From positions 1,860,001-1,924,000 of the forward strand of contig NZ_CP102332.1 in the NCBI RefSeq assembly GCF_024600715.1: a stretch of DNA of 64,000 bases. The letters run 5' to 3'. Made by a program: the position numbers and the translations under genes. Shown here piece after piece: positions 37,586 through 44,271 of this stretch (its first letter is position 1; each line of letters begins with the position of its first letter). The notes below the pieces were generated by a model that saw nothing but the letters and a program-made list of their open reading frames with translations, did no database searches and was not told the origin of the DNA. The DNA is from Streptomyces changanensis (GTDB lineage: Bacteria; Actinomycetota; Actinomycetes; Streptomycetales; Streptomycetaceae).

Positions 37586-37785
37586 AGGTCCTCCCTAGTT
37601 ATGGCTTCGGGCGGTACGTCGAGAACGTGGGCGATGAGGAGCACCGTGTCCGGCGATGCGCCGCGCTCTCCGCGTTCGAGTCGAGAGAGGTAGCCCCTGC
37701 TGAGGCCCGTCTTCTCTTCCAGTTCGCGCAGGCCACAGCGGTTGGCCGTTCTCAGAGCCCGGATCGCAACTCCGTTGGGCTTCAT
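37582..37785 (-). CDS. XRE-family regulator, Cro-like
   Basis: 67 aa consisting almost only of an XRE helix-turn-helix (RALRTANRCGLRELEEKTGL, SRGYLSRLERGERGASPDT). The ATG at 37785 has no spaced ribosome site; it may be leaderless. It diverges from the larger XRE protein at 37985, the arrangement of a Cro/cI pair. By size and orientation toward the early operon it would be the lytic-side regulator (inference). Confidence 0.8.
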   Translation of the reverse strand: MKPNGVAIRALRTANRCGLRELEEKTGLSRGYLSRLERGERGASPDTVLLIAHVLDVPPEAITREDL

Positions 37786-37984
37786 CCCGACTCACGTTAG
37801 ACATTCGATTGACATTCCGCAAGCACCTCTTGGCCGCGAGCTGCTTTCAATCGACTTGCGCTTGACTTGGCGGGCGCGAAACGGCGCGAAACGGCGCGAC
37901 GGGCAACCATGCGGATGCGGCGCGCAACCTTAAACGCAGGTGAAAGGCTTGAACCTGACGCGCAGGGTTGCCTAACTGTGCGGC
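37786..37984. promoter_or_regulatory. Lysogeny switch region with operators and divergent promoters
   Basis: The gap is AT-richer than its flanks. It has an inverted pair TCGATTGA (37805-37812) / TCAATCGA (37847-37854) and tandem copies of GCGCGAAACG near 37874-37900. A rightward promoter fits TTGAAC (37949-37954), 18-bp spacer, TAACTG (37973-37978), placing the start at or next to the ATG at 37985, so the repressor transcript may be leaderless. A leftward -10 (TCTAAC) is possible near 37795-37802. Confidence 0.5.
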
Positions 37985-38479
37985 ATGATGTTGCCCATGA
38001 ATCGGGACTGGGCGCGGCTCGGGCGCGCCATCAAGGCGAGGCGAGAACAGCTGGGCATGACCACCCAGCAAGCCCTCGCCGACGCCGCAGGCGTCACCAG
38101 GCAGACGGTGCAGGCACTTGAGGCCGGCAGGGTCCGCTCGCGCATGCCGGCCGCGATGGCAGCCATCGAGAGGGCTCTGCAATGGGAGCCCGGCGAGGCA
38201 TCGCGCATCCTGACCGGAGCCGACGAGGCTGCGGAGCGGTACGCCGAAGGGATGCCGTCGAGGGTGCGGCGCGAGCTGTCGGACGGCGAGGTCGTCGACA
38301 CCGAAGTGGTGGACCTGGGCGTCCCTGGCTCCGGCTCTCGGCTCGTCGTGGTGTTCAAGCGGGACTCCCCTGCTGCCGACATGGACCCGGCAGAGCTTCA
38401 GCGGCAAGTTGAGGAGTGGACCCGCATCCAGCGCGCCATGCGGGACATCGCCGCGCCTCCCGAGGGCAACTCGCGCTGA
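37985..38479 (+). CDS. XRE-family repressor, cI-like
   Basis: 164 aa. The N-terminal HTH (LGRAIKARREQLGMTTQQAL, VTRQTVQALEAGRV) is typical of XRE repressors. The C-terminal half (VRRELSDGEVVDTEVVDLGV, RLVVVFKRDSP, LQRQVEEWTRIQRAMRD) lacks a LexA-type Ser-Lys protease pattern. ATGs at 37985, 37988 and 37997 are possible; no Shine-Dalgarno is present and the promoter fit favours a leaderless start at 37985. It faces the integrase and likely maintains lysogeny. Confidence 0.8.
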   Translation: MMLPMNRDWARLGRAIKARREQLGMTTQQALADAAGVTRQTVQALEAGRVRSRMPAAMAAIERALQWEPGEASRILTGADEAAERYAEGMPSRVRRELSDGEVVDTEVVDLGVPGSGSRLVVVFKRDSPAADMDPAELQRQVEEWTRIQRAMRDIAAPPEGNSR

Positions 38480-38534
38480 TTCCCGATAGTTGAAGGCTGT
38501 CCGAAGTCTTTCGCGACCGTGCCGCTATGTGACA

Positions 38535-38546
38535 GAGTGATCACTC
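38535..38546. promoter_or_regulatory. Palindrome upstream of the integrase operon
   Basis: Perfect 12-bp palindrome GAGTGATCACTC in the 109-bp gap between the repressor and the 61-aa gene. It may be an operator for an XRE protein; only the symmetry supports this. Confidence 0.35.
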
Positions 38547-38588
38547 ACCTGCGAGGGGGGCTAACCGCGTAGGGGTTGAGGGGGCCGC

Positions 38589-38774
38589 ATGCTGGTCCGC
38601 GTCATCAGAGTGCCCGGCCTGCCTGGCGGGGCATCCGCGATTTTCGATGTCCAAGCAGGTGGTACGCCTGTGCTGTGGCTGCAAGAGGGGGTCCCTCCTG
38701 ACAGCGCCCGGGCACTGCAAAGCGAACTCGAAGCGCTGCTCGGAGACGAGCCGCCGCACCAGCCCCGCACCTGA
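38589..38774 (+). CDS. Hypothetical 61-aa protein upstream of integrase
   Basis: ATG at 38589 has GAGGGGG eight bases upstream. The sequence (VRVIRVPGLPGGASAIFDVQ, TPVLWLQEGVPPDSARALQS, ELEALLGDEPPH) suggests a small beta-alpha domain. It ends 14 bp before the integrase start and is probably cotranscribed with it. No family recognised; similar short genes accompany integrases in Streptomyces. Confidence 0.5.
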   Translation: MLVRVIRVPGLPGGASAIFDVQAGGTPVLWLQEGVPPDSARALQSELEALLGDEPPHQPRT

Positions 38775-38788
38775 TCGCAGGAGGTGCC

Positions 38789-40147
38789 ATGGCATACGCA
38801 GAGAAGCGCGGCACGGGCAAGAACCCGTGGCGAGCCCGCTACAAGAAGCCTGACGGCAGCCTCGGCAGCGAGCCGGGCTTCCGTACGAAGAGGGCAGCTG
38901 AGGAGTGGGGCGAGGACCAGGAGGCCGCCATCCGGGCCGGCCGCTGGCGCGACCCCGACAAGGCCCGTACCCTGCTCAAGGACTTCGTGCCGATCTTCAT
39001 GGAGGCGCAGAAGGTTGCGCCGTCCACGGTGATCAAGCGCAAACGTCTGCTCACCCGGCATCTGCTGCCCGCCTTCGGTGACACCCCCCTGTGCGAGATC
39101 AACGTGTTCACCGCACGCGCCTGGGGCAACAAACAGACCTGCTCACCAGTGACCGTAGGCCATGCCCTCACCCTGCTGAGCATGATCCTCACCGCTGCGG
39201 CAGATGCGGAGTACCTCCTCGCGAACCCGATGTACGGTCGGCGGCGCCAGTCGGCGGACCGCGCCGTGCATGACGCGACGCAGCGGCAGGGACAGGTCCA
39301 GCACGACGACGAGGATGAGGAAGCCTGGGCGCAGCCGGACCAGGCATACCGCCTGTACAAGCGGCTCGGCGGCGTGCAGGGGTTGATGGTCCTGTCGGAC
39401 TGCTACCTGGGCCTGCGCTGGGGTGAGCTGGCAGGGCTGCATCGGAAGCTCGCACTCATCCCGAAGACGGAACTCCTCGACGGCGAACCGTGGGAACGGT
39501 GGTGCCTGCGCATCGACCCCAGGGTGGGCGCCCTGCACGAGGTGGAGTTCGAGCTGTCCCCCGAGGAACTGGCCGAGTGGCACCGCGCCGAGGACGCCCG
39601 GCTGGAAGCGTGCCGGGAGAAGGGCTGGAAGGCCAACCGGCGCAAGGAGCCCAAGCACCAGGTGCGGTTGTACCTCGGGCCGCCGAAGAACCGCACCAGC
39701 GCCCGCGACGTTGACCTGCCGCGGTTCCTCGTCGAGTTGTGGCGGGCCCACCTGGAGACGTGGCCGCACCCCTACCCGTTCTCCACGCCGAGCGGGGAGT
39801 GGTGGCGGCGGGGGAACTTCGGCAAGGGGCTGCGGGCCGCGGCGGACGGGCGGGACGCGATCCCGCGTAAGCGGGGCTTCGCCGGCCGGGAGGAGTGGAA
39901 GCCGATCCTGCCTGGGTTCACCATGCGAGGCGCCCGGCACACGCACGACACGTGGATGAAGGAGGACCGCGTCGACCGCGCCTTGAGGTTCGAGACTATG
40001 GGCTGGGCTGTGCGGGGAGACATTGAGGGCACGTACGAGCACGTGACGCCTGCGATGCGGAAGCACCGCCTGGACGCGTTGGAAGCGCGGTGGCGGCGCG
40101 GGATCGAACTCGCGGCGCGGGTGGAGGAACCCCCTTCGGGAAGTTGA
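38789..40147 (+). CDS. int: Tyrosine-recombinase integrase
   Basis: 452 aa; AGGAGG precedes the ATG. The N-terminus is an arm-binding/SAM-like core-binding region (RTKRAAEEWGEDQEAAIRAG, TVIKRKRLLTRHLLPAFGD). Catalytic Arg is R210 (LGLRWGELAG). The second box is R380-GARHTHDTW, with R383 and H384 present but Arg where the family usually has His. W406 replaces the His of the next box, and the nucleophile is Y416 (GTYEHVTP). A 70-residue insertion lies between the R boxes. The gene ends 58 bp from the tRNA-Val 3' end, the presumed target. Confidence 0.92.
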   Translation: MAYAEKRGTGKNPWRARYKKPDGSLGSEPGFRTKRAAEEWGEDQEAAIRAGRWRDPDKARTLLKDFVPIFMEAQKVAPSTVIKRKRLLTRHLLPAFGDTPLCEINVFTARAWGNKQTCSPVTVGHALTLLSMILTAAADAEYLLANPMYGRRRQSADRAVHDATQRQGQVQHDDEDEEAWAQPDQAYRLYKRLGGVQGLMVLSDCYLGLRWGELAGLHRKLALIPKTELLDGEPWERWCLRIDPRVGALHEVEFELSPEELAEWHRAEDARLEACREKGWKANRRKEPKHQVRLYLGPPKNRTSARDVDLPRFLVELWRAHLETWPHPYPFSTPSGEWWRRGNFGKGLRAAADGRDAIPRKRGFAGREEWKPILPGFTMRGARHTHDTWMKEDRVDRALRFETMGWAVRGDIEGTYEHVTPAMRKHRLDALEARWRRGIELAARVEEPPSGS

Positions 40148-40175
40148 TCTCCCGTTTCGCTCCCATTCAACGCTG

Positions 40176-40202
40176 AAGGCCCCCCGGCTGGGGGGCCTTT
40201 TC
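40176..40202. terminator. Intrinsic terminator between integrase and tRNA-Val
   Basis: AAGGCCCCCC / GGGGGGCCTT with a GGCT-type loop, followed by TTCGC on the plus strand. Being symmetric with A and T flanks it can end both the integrase transcript and, from the other side, the tRNA transcript. Confidence 0.85.
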
Positions 40203-40204
40203 GC

Positions 40205-40240
40205 TGGTGGGCGCGGACGGTTTCGAACCGCCGACATCTG
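40205..40240. other. Probable phage attachment site at the tRNA 3' half
   Basis: The integrase gene abuts the 3' half of an intact tRNA-Val, the standard signature of integration into a tRNA 3' end with the tRNA restored by phage-borne sequence. The other copy of the core would lie beyond the left end of the window; I found no second copy within it, so the core limits are only approximate. Confidence 0.5.
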
Positions 40241-40279
40241 CTTTGTAAGAGCAGCGCTCTACCCCTGAGCTACGCACCC
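40208..40279 (-). tRNA. tRNA-Val, anticodon UAC
   Basis: 72 nt folding as a complete cloverleaf: acceptor GGGTGCG / CGCGCCC (one T-G pair), D arm GCTC...GAGC, anticodon stem CTGCT / AGCAG with loop CTTACAA (anticodon TAC), five-base variable loop and T arm with TTCGAAA loop. The discriminator is A and CCA is encoded at 40205-40207. It is the only tRNA seen and marks the boundary between prophage and chromosome. Confidence 0.93.
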
Positions 40280-40437
40280 GTGGAGTGAGGCAACAGCGTA
40301 CATGGCGCACCGGTGGGGTTCGCAAACCGTTGCGGGGGCTGGCCCCACCCCCGGGCGGTGGGTTGCAGGATCGTGGGCGGGTGGGGGCCGGTCGTACCGT
40401 GAGGGCGTTGTCGGTGTTCGTTTCCGGGGGAGTCGTC

Positions 40438-41208
40438 GTGGTCGCACATCGTGTTCGTCGTCGTACCGTCCACGCGTTGCTGGTGGGGTGTCTCGCGGTC
40501 GGGGTCGCCGGGTGCGGGGGTGTGGACGTGGCGGGGGCGCCGGTGGAGCGGCAGGTGTTCCCGTTCGACGGGTCGACGCTGACCGTGGACGCCGGGGACT
40601 CCGACGTGGAGCTGGTGCCGGCCGACGTGGCGGACGTCGAGGTGGCGCGGCAGGTCGACGGGTGGGTCGTGGCCGGGAACGGGCCCGACGCGACCTGGCG
40701 CATGGAGGACGGGACGCTCACCCTGCGCGTCCGGTGCGAGGCGCTCGTCGAGAACTGCGGGGCCCGTCACGAGGTGAAGGTGCCGCGCGGCGTGGCCGTG
40801 ACGCTCCGGGGGGACAACGGAACCGTCACCGCCGACGGCTTCACCGCGGCGCTCACCCTGCGCACCGACAACGGCGACCTGGCCGTACGGGACGCCCGAG
40901 GGCCGCTCGATCTGCACACCGACAACGGCACCCTCCGCGTCGAGGGCGCCGCGTCGAAGGCCGTCACCGCACGCAGCGAGAACGGCGACGTCCACCTCGG
41001 TCTGCGCGCCGTGCCGGACCGGGTCGAGGGGCGCAGCGAGAACGGTGAGGTCGTCGTCGAGCTGCCGGCGGGCTCCGGGGCGTACGCCGTGGACGCCGGC
41101 AGCGGCAACGGTGACGTCCGCGCCGACGTGCCCCGGGACCCGGCGAGCCCCCGCGCCGTCACCGCGCTCAGCGAGAACGGCGACGTGACGGTCCGCACGG
41201 CGAACTGA
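40438..41208 (+). CDS. Secreted lipoprotein with DUF4097-type beta-solenoid
   Basis: 256 aa from a GTG at 40438 with GGGGGAG upstream. The signal (RVRRRTVHALLVGCLAVGVAGC) ends in a lipobox, giving a Cys-anchored mature protein. The body is a repeated beta structure with recurring NGDV/NGT units (TVTADGFTAALTLRTDNGDL, ARSENGDVHLGL, GRSENGEVVVEL) typical of DUF4097/adhesin-like lipoproteins of Streptomyces. The role is unknown; envelope sensing or shielding is a guess. First chromosomal gene after the tRNA. Confidence 0.8.
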   Translation: MVAHRVRRRTVHALLVGCLAVGVAGCGGVDVAGAPVERQVFPFDGSTLTVDAGDSDVELVPADVADVEVARQVDGWVVAGNGPDATWRMEDGTLTLRVRCEALVENCGARHEVKVPRGVAVTLRGDNGTVTADGFTAALTLRTDNGDLAVRDARGPLDLHTDNGTLRVEGAASKAVTARSENGDVHLGLRAVPDRVEGRSENGEVVVELPAGSGAYAVDAGSGNGDVRADVPRDPASPRAVTALSENGDVTVRTAN

Positions 41209-41284
41209 TCCGCTCTCCCGTTCGTCGTACCTGGTGGGAGAATGAACCGGGTCGGTTCGGACACGCGCGGTACGGGGAGCGAAT

Positions 41285-42658
41285 GTGACGGGGACAGGCA
41301 CGCGGCGGTACGCGAACGATGTGCTCGCCCTCGTGTTGCTGCCCCTGTCGCTGCTGGTCGCCACCTCGGCGGCGAGCTTCGCCGGGGGTGGCGGGGGCGG
41401 CGCGGGCGGCACGCGGCGCTGGTTCGGCGGTGGGCGCGCCGAGAGCCAGCGGGCCGACGCGCAGGCCGCGAAGGACGACGCGGCGGCCGCGTTCTACGAG
41501 CTGGACACCGCGCAGCGGGGCCTGCGGATCTCCGTCGAGACGATCGCCGCGGTGGACGCCTCGCCCGCCGCGCGCCGGGTCGCCGACGAGTTCGCCGCGC
41601 TCGGGCGGCGCATCGACGAGGTGAGCCACGCGTACATCCAGGCCGTCGACGGCTATGACCTGGACCGGGTCGACCTGGAGGGTTCCGTCGCCGTGCGGGC
41701 CCGCGCCGACCTGACGCGGGCCAAGGAGGAGCTGGTCCGGGTCAAGGGCGAGCTGGAGCGGTTCGAGCAGGGGCTCGCGCCGCTCCTCGACACGGCCGAG
41801 ACGCAGCTGGCGCGGCTGGCCCCGGCGGTCGAGCGGGCGCGTGCCGCGCTGCGCGCCGCCGGTGACGCCCTTGACGGCGTACGCGGCCGGGGTCTGCGCG
41901 CCGACGACGCGGCGGCCCGGCTCGCCGCCCTCGCGCCCGAGCTGACCCGGCTCAACGAGGGCGCCGGCAGGCACGGCGTCGCGGAGACCCTGGAGCGCGC
42001 CGACCGGGTGCTGCGCGAGGCGGAGGCGGTACGGGCGGAGGTCGAGCGGCTGCCGGAGCGGGCCGCCGAGACGGACCGGCGCCTGGTGTCGCTGCGGACG
42101 CGGGCGGAGGCCCTGGCGCACCGGGCCACCTCGGTGGAGCCGGTACTGAGCGAGCTGCGCCGCCGTTACAGCGCGGCGTGCTGGCAGGACCTCCAGACGG
42201 TGCCCGCGCAGGCCGCCGAGAGCGCGGGGCGGGCGCAGGCGAAGCTCGCCGAGGCGGCGCGGGCGCGGGAGGAGCAGCGCTGGCCCGACGCGACGGCCCT
42301 GCTCGGTACGGTGCGGGCCCTGCTCAACGCCACCGACGAGGCCGTGTCCGCCGCCGGCGACCGGCTGCGGCGGCTCGACGCCGTGTCGAAGGACCCGCAG
42401 CGGGAGATCGAGCGCACCCGGTTCGCGATCCGCGACGCGCAGCGGCTCGCGATGGAGGGGCGCCACACGCCGGATCCCCGGCACGCCGGGCCGCTCGACG
42501 ACGCGGTCGCCCGTCTGGAGCGGGCCGTCGAGGGGTTGGAGGAGCGGCACCCCGACTACTGGCACTTCCTGATCGAGACGGACGCGGTACGGGCGGCGGC
42601 CGGGCGGGTCGTGGAACGGATCCGCGAGGAGCGGGGCGGGGGCGCGGGCGGCGCCTGA
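41285..42658 (+). CDS. Long coiled-coil protein with N-terminal membrane helix
   Basis: 457 aa. After GTG at 41285 there is one hydrophobic helix (NDVLALVLLPLSLLVATSAASFA) and a Gly-rich linker. About 380 residues of helical coiled coil follow (RADLTRAKEELVRVKGELERF, TLERADRVLREAEAVRAEVERL, EIERTRFAIRDAQRLAMEG). No catalytic motif. The topology is of an envelope-anchored spacer or chaperone. It lies near the Ter cluster, so an envelope-stress link is conceivable but unproven. Confidence 0.75.
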   Translation: MTGTGTRRYANDVLALVLLPLSLLVATSAASFAGGGGGGAGGTRRWFGGGRAESQRADAQAAKDDAAAAFYELDTAQRGLRISVETIAAVDASPAARRVADEFAALGRRIDEVSHAYIQAVDGYDLDRVDLEGSVAVRARADLTRAKEELVRVKGELERFEQGLAPLLDTAETQLARLAPAVERARAALRAAGDALDGVRGRGLRADDAAARLAALAPELTRLNEGAGRHGVAETLERADRVLREAEAVRAEVERLPERAAETDRRLVSLRTRAEALAHRATSVEPVLSELRRRYSAACWQDLQTVPAQAAESAGRAQAKLAEAARAREEQRWPDATALLGTVRALLNATDEAVSAAGDRLRRLDAVSKDPQREIERTRFAIRDAQRLAMEGRHTPDPRHAGPLDDAVARLERAVEGLEERHPDYWHFLIETDAVRAAAGRVVERIREERGGGAGGA

Positions 42659-43061
42659 CCGGGGCCGGACCGGGGCCGACCGGGGCCGGGCCGGGGCCCA
42701 CTCGAGCCTGACCCGATGCCCGACCGAGACCGGCCCGGGTCCGACCCGATGCCCGACCCGATGCGGGACCGGGGCCTGACCCGGGCCCGACCGCAGCCTG
42801 GTCTGCCTCCCGGCTCGGCTCCGGCCGCGCGGTCCGGCCGGCCGGGTCCCGCTGCCCCGGCTGCCGGCCACCGGCTGCGGCTGCCCGGCCCGGATGCCCC
42901 CGCCTGCCCGGCCCGGCTGCCGGGTCCCGGTGGCCAGGTCCGGCTGCTCGGGGCCGTTACCGCCCGTGGCTACCCCGCGTCCCGGGCGGCAGGCGGCGGA
43001 GCCGTACCGGGTCGCCGCGCGGCCGTGCCAGGGAGCGGGGCCCGGCCGATAACCTGTGCGC
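42659..43061. repeat. Non-coding GC-rich spacer with short degenerate repeats
   Basis: About 400 bp without a convincing gene. The left part (42660-42790) is built from imperfect copies of GACCGGGGCC- and GACCCGATGCCC-like units, the right part from GGCTGCCGG-type units. Codon pattern and start signals are poor on both strands. The FmdB-type gene starts at its right edge. Confidence 0.6.
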
Positions 43062-43280
43062 ATGCCTCGCTATGAGTACCGCTGCCGCACCTGCGGCGAC
43101 ACCTTCGAACTGAGCCGCCCCATGGCGGAGTCCTCCGCCCCCGCCGACTGCCCCGCCGGGCACGACGACACGGTCAAGCTGCTGTCGACGGTCGCGGTCG
43201 GCGGTACGGCGGCGTCCGCACCCGCCCGCCCCGCAGGCGGCGGCGGTGGCGGGTGTTGCGGAGGCGGCTGCTGCGGCTGA
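43062..43280 (+). CDS. FmdB-family zinc-ribbon protein
   Basis: 72 aa from the ATG at 43062. The N-terminus is the FmdB/putative regulatory zinc ribbon (PRYEYRCRTCGDTFELSRPM, then DCPAGHDD) and the tail is Ala/Pro/Gly-rich ending in CCGGGCCG. FmdB proteins are small putative regulators found throughout actinobacteria; biochemical function is unclear. The Cys-rich tail could bind an additional metal. Confidence 0.88.
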   Translation: MPRYEYRCRTCGDTFELSRPMAESSAPADCPAGHDDTVKLLSTVAVGGTAASAPARPAGGGGGGCCGGGCCG

Positions 43281-43289
43281 CCGGCCACC

Positions 43290-43316
43290 GGTTCCGGCGG
43301 GGCTCCCGCCGGAACC
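43290..43316. terminator. Terminator between FmdB and the HAD phosphatase gene
   Basis: Perfect stem GGTTCCGGCGGG / CCCGCCGGAACC with loop GCT. A second hairpin CGTGGCGCGGG / CCCGCGCCACG lies at about 43329-43352. They separate convergent transcription of the FmdB gene and the Ter biosynthetic operon. Confidence 0.8.
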
Positions 43317-43437
43317 GACCGCCCTACGCCGTGGCGCGGGCCCCGCGCCACGCCGTGACCACCGGCCCCACGCCGCAGCGCCGGCCCTCACACCGTGGTA
43401 CCGGCCCGGGACGGTGATGGCGCTGGGGCCGGCCTCG

Positions 43438-44271
43438 TCAGGCCGCCGCGCGGACCGGGCGGGCCGCCGCCAGGAACCGGCGCAGGATCTCCTCCCCCGC
43501 CACGACGCCCCGGTCGGCGAGAACCTCGACGTTCCCGGCGCGCCAGCCGGTGTCCGCCAGCTCGCCGTGGCTCGGCCGCCACGCGCGGTCGGCGGCGAGA
43601 AGCAGGTCCGCGTCGAGGAGCGAGTCGCCCGCAGCGAGGACCGTGGCGGCCCCGGTACGGCGGGCCACCTCCCGTACCGCCGCGCTCTTCGTCAGCGGCT
43701 TCGGCACCGCGTACACCTTCCGGCCCTGCAGGGAGACCGTCCAGCCGCGGCCCTCCGCCCACGCGGCCAGCTCCGCGAGCCAGCCGTCCGGCAGCAGGGC
43801 GCGCTCCACGACGAGGTACGCGAAGAGGTCCTCCGCGACCCGCTCCTTGAGCAACCAGGCGGGGTCGGCGACGGCGAGCAGGTGCGCCCGCACCTCCGCC
43901 AGGGAGGCGCACTCGTCGGCGAGGCGGGCCGCGACGGTCGCCCGCCAGTCCGGGTCGGACTCGCCGTCGACGAGCAGGTGGCCGCCGTTCGCGCAGATCG
44001 CGTACCGAGGGGCCGGGCAGGGCAGCCGGATGCGCCGGTACTGCTCGCGGGTGCGGGTGGTCACCGGCATGAAGGTGGCGGAGCGGGCGAGTTCGCCCAG
44101 CAGCTCGGCGGCCGTCTCGGTGACGTACGACAGCGGCTTGCCCTGGTACACCTCGACGCAGAGCAGGCGGGGGGCCTCCGCGTCCGGGGCGGTGAGGGCG
44201 AGCGCCGCCGTCGAGTAGATCAGCGTGCGGTCGAGGTCGCTGGCGACCAGCGTGGGCCGGGCGGTGGTCAC
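43438..44271 (-). CDS. HAD-superfamily phosphatase of the Ter biosynthetic operon
   Basis: 277 aa from a GTG at 44271 overlapping the upstream stop. HAD motif I is VASDLDRTLIYS, motif II is FMPVTTRTREQYRR, the conserved Lys is in VPKPLTKSAAVREVARR and motif III is VLAAGDSLLDADLLLAAD. The Cof-like cap region contains AICANGGHLLVDGE. It is the last gene of a three-gene operon with a double phosphoribosyltransferase and a CitE-like protein and probably dephosphorylates a sugar-phosphate or nucleotide intermediate of that pathway. Confidence 0.88.
   Translation of the reverse strand: MTTARPTLVASDLDRTLIYSTAALALTAPDAEAPRLLCVEVYQGKPLSYVTETAAELLGELARSATFMPVTTRTREQYRRIRLPCPAPRYAICANGGHLLVDGESDPDWRATVAARLADECASLAEVRAHLLAVADPAWLLKERVAEDLFAYLVVERALLPDGWLAELAAWAEGRGWTVSLQGRKVYAVPKPLTKSAAVREVARRTGAATVLAAGDSLLDADLLLAADRAWRPSHGELADTGWRAGNVEVLADRGVVAGEEILRRFLAAARPVRAAA

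Noticed and set aside
38589..38774. Excisionase candidate upstream of the integrase
   Set aside because: No helix-turn-helix or basic wing is visible; the protein at 37322-37585 fits that role better.
42659..42800. Possible CRISPR or direct-repeat array
   Set aside because: Units are short, imperfect and contiguous with no unique spacers, and no cas genes occur in the window.
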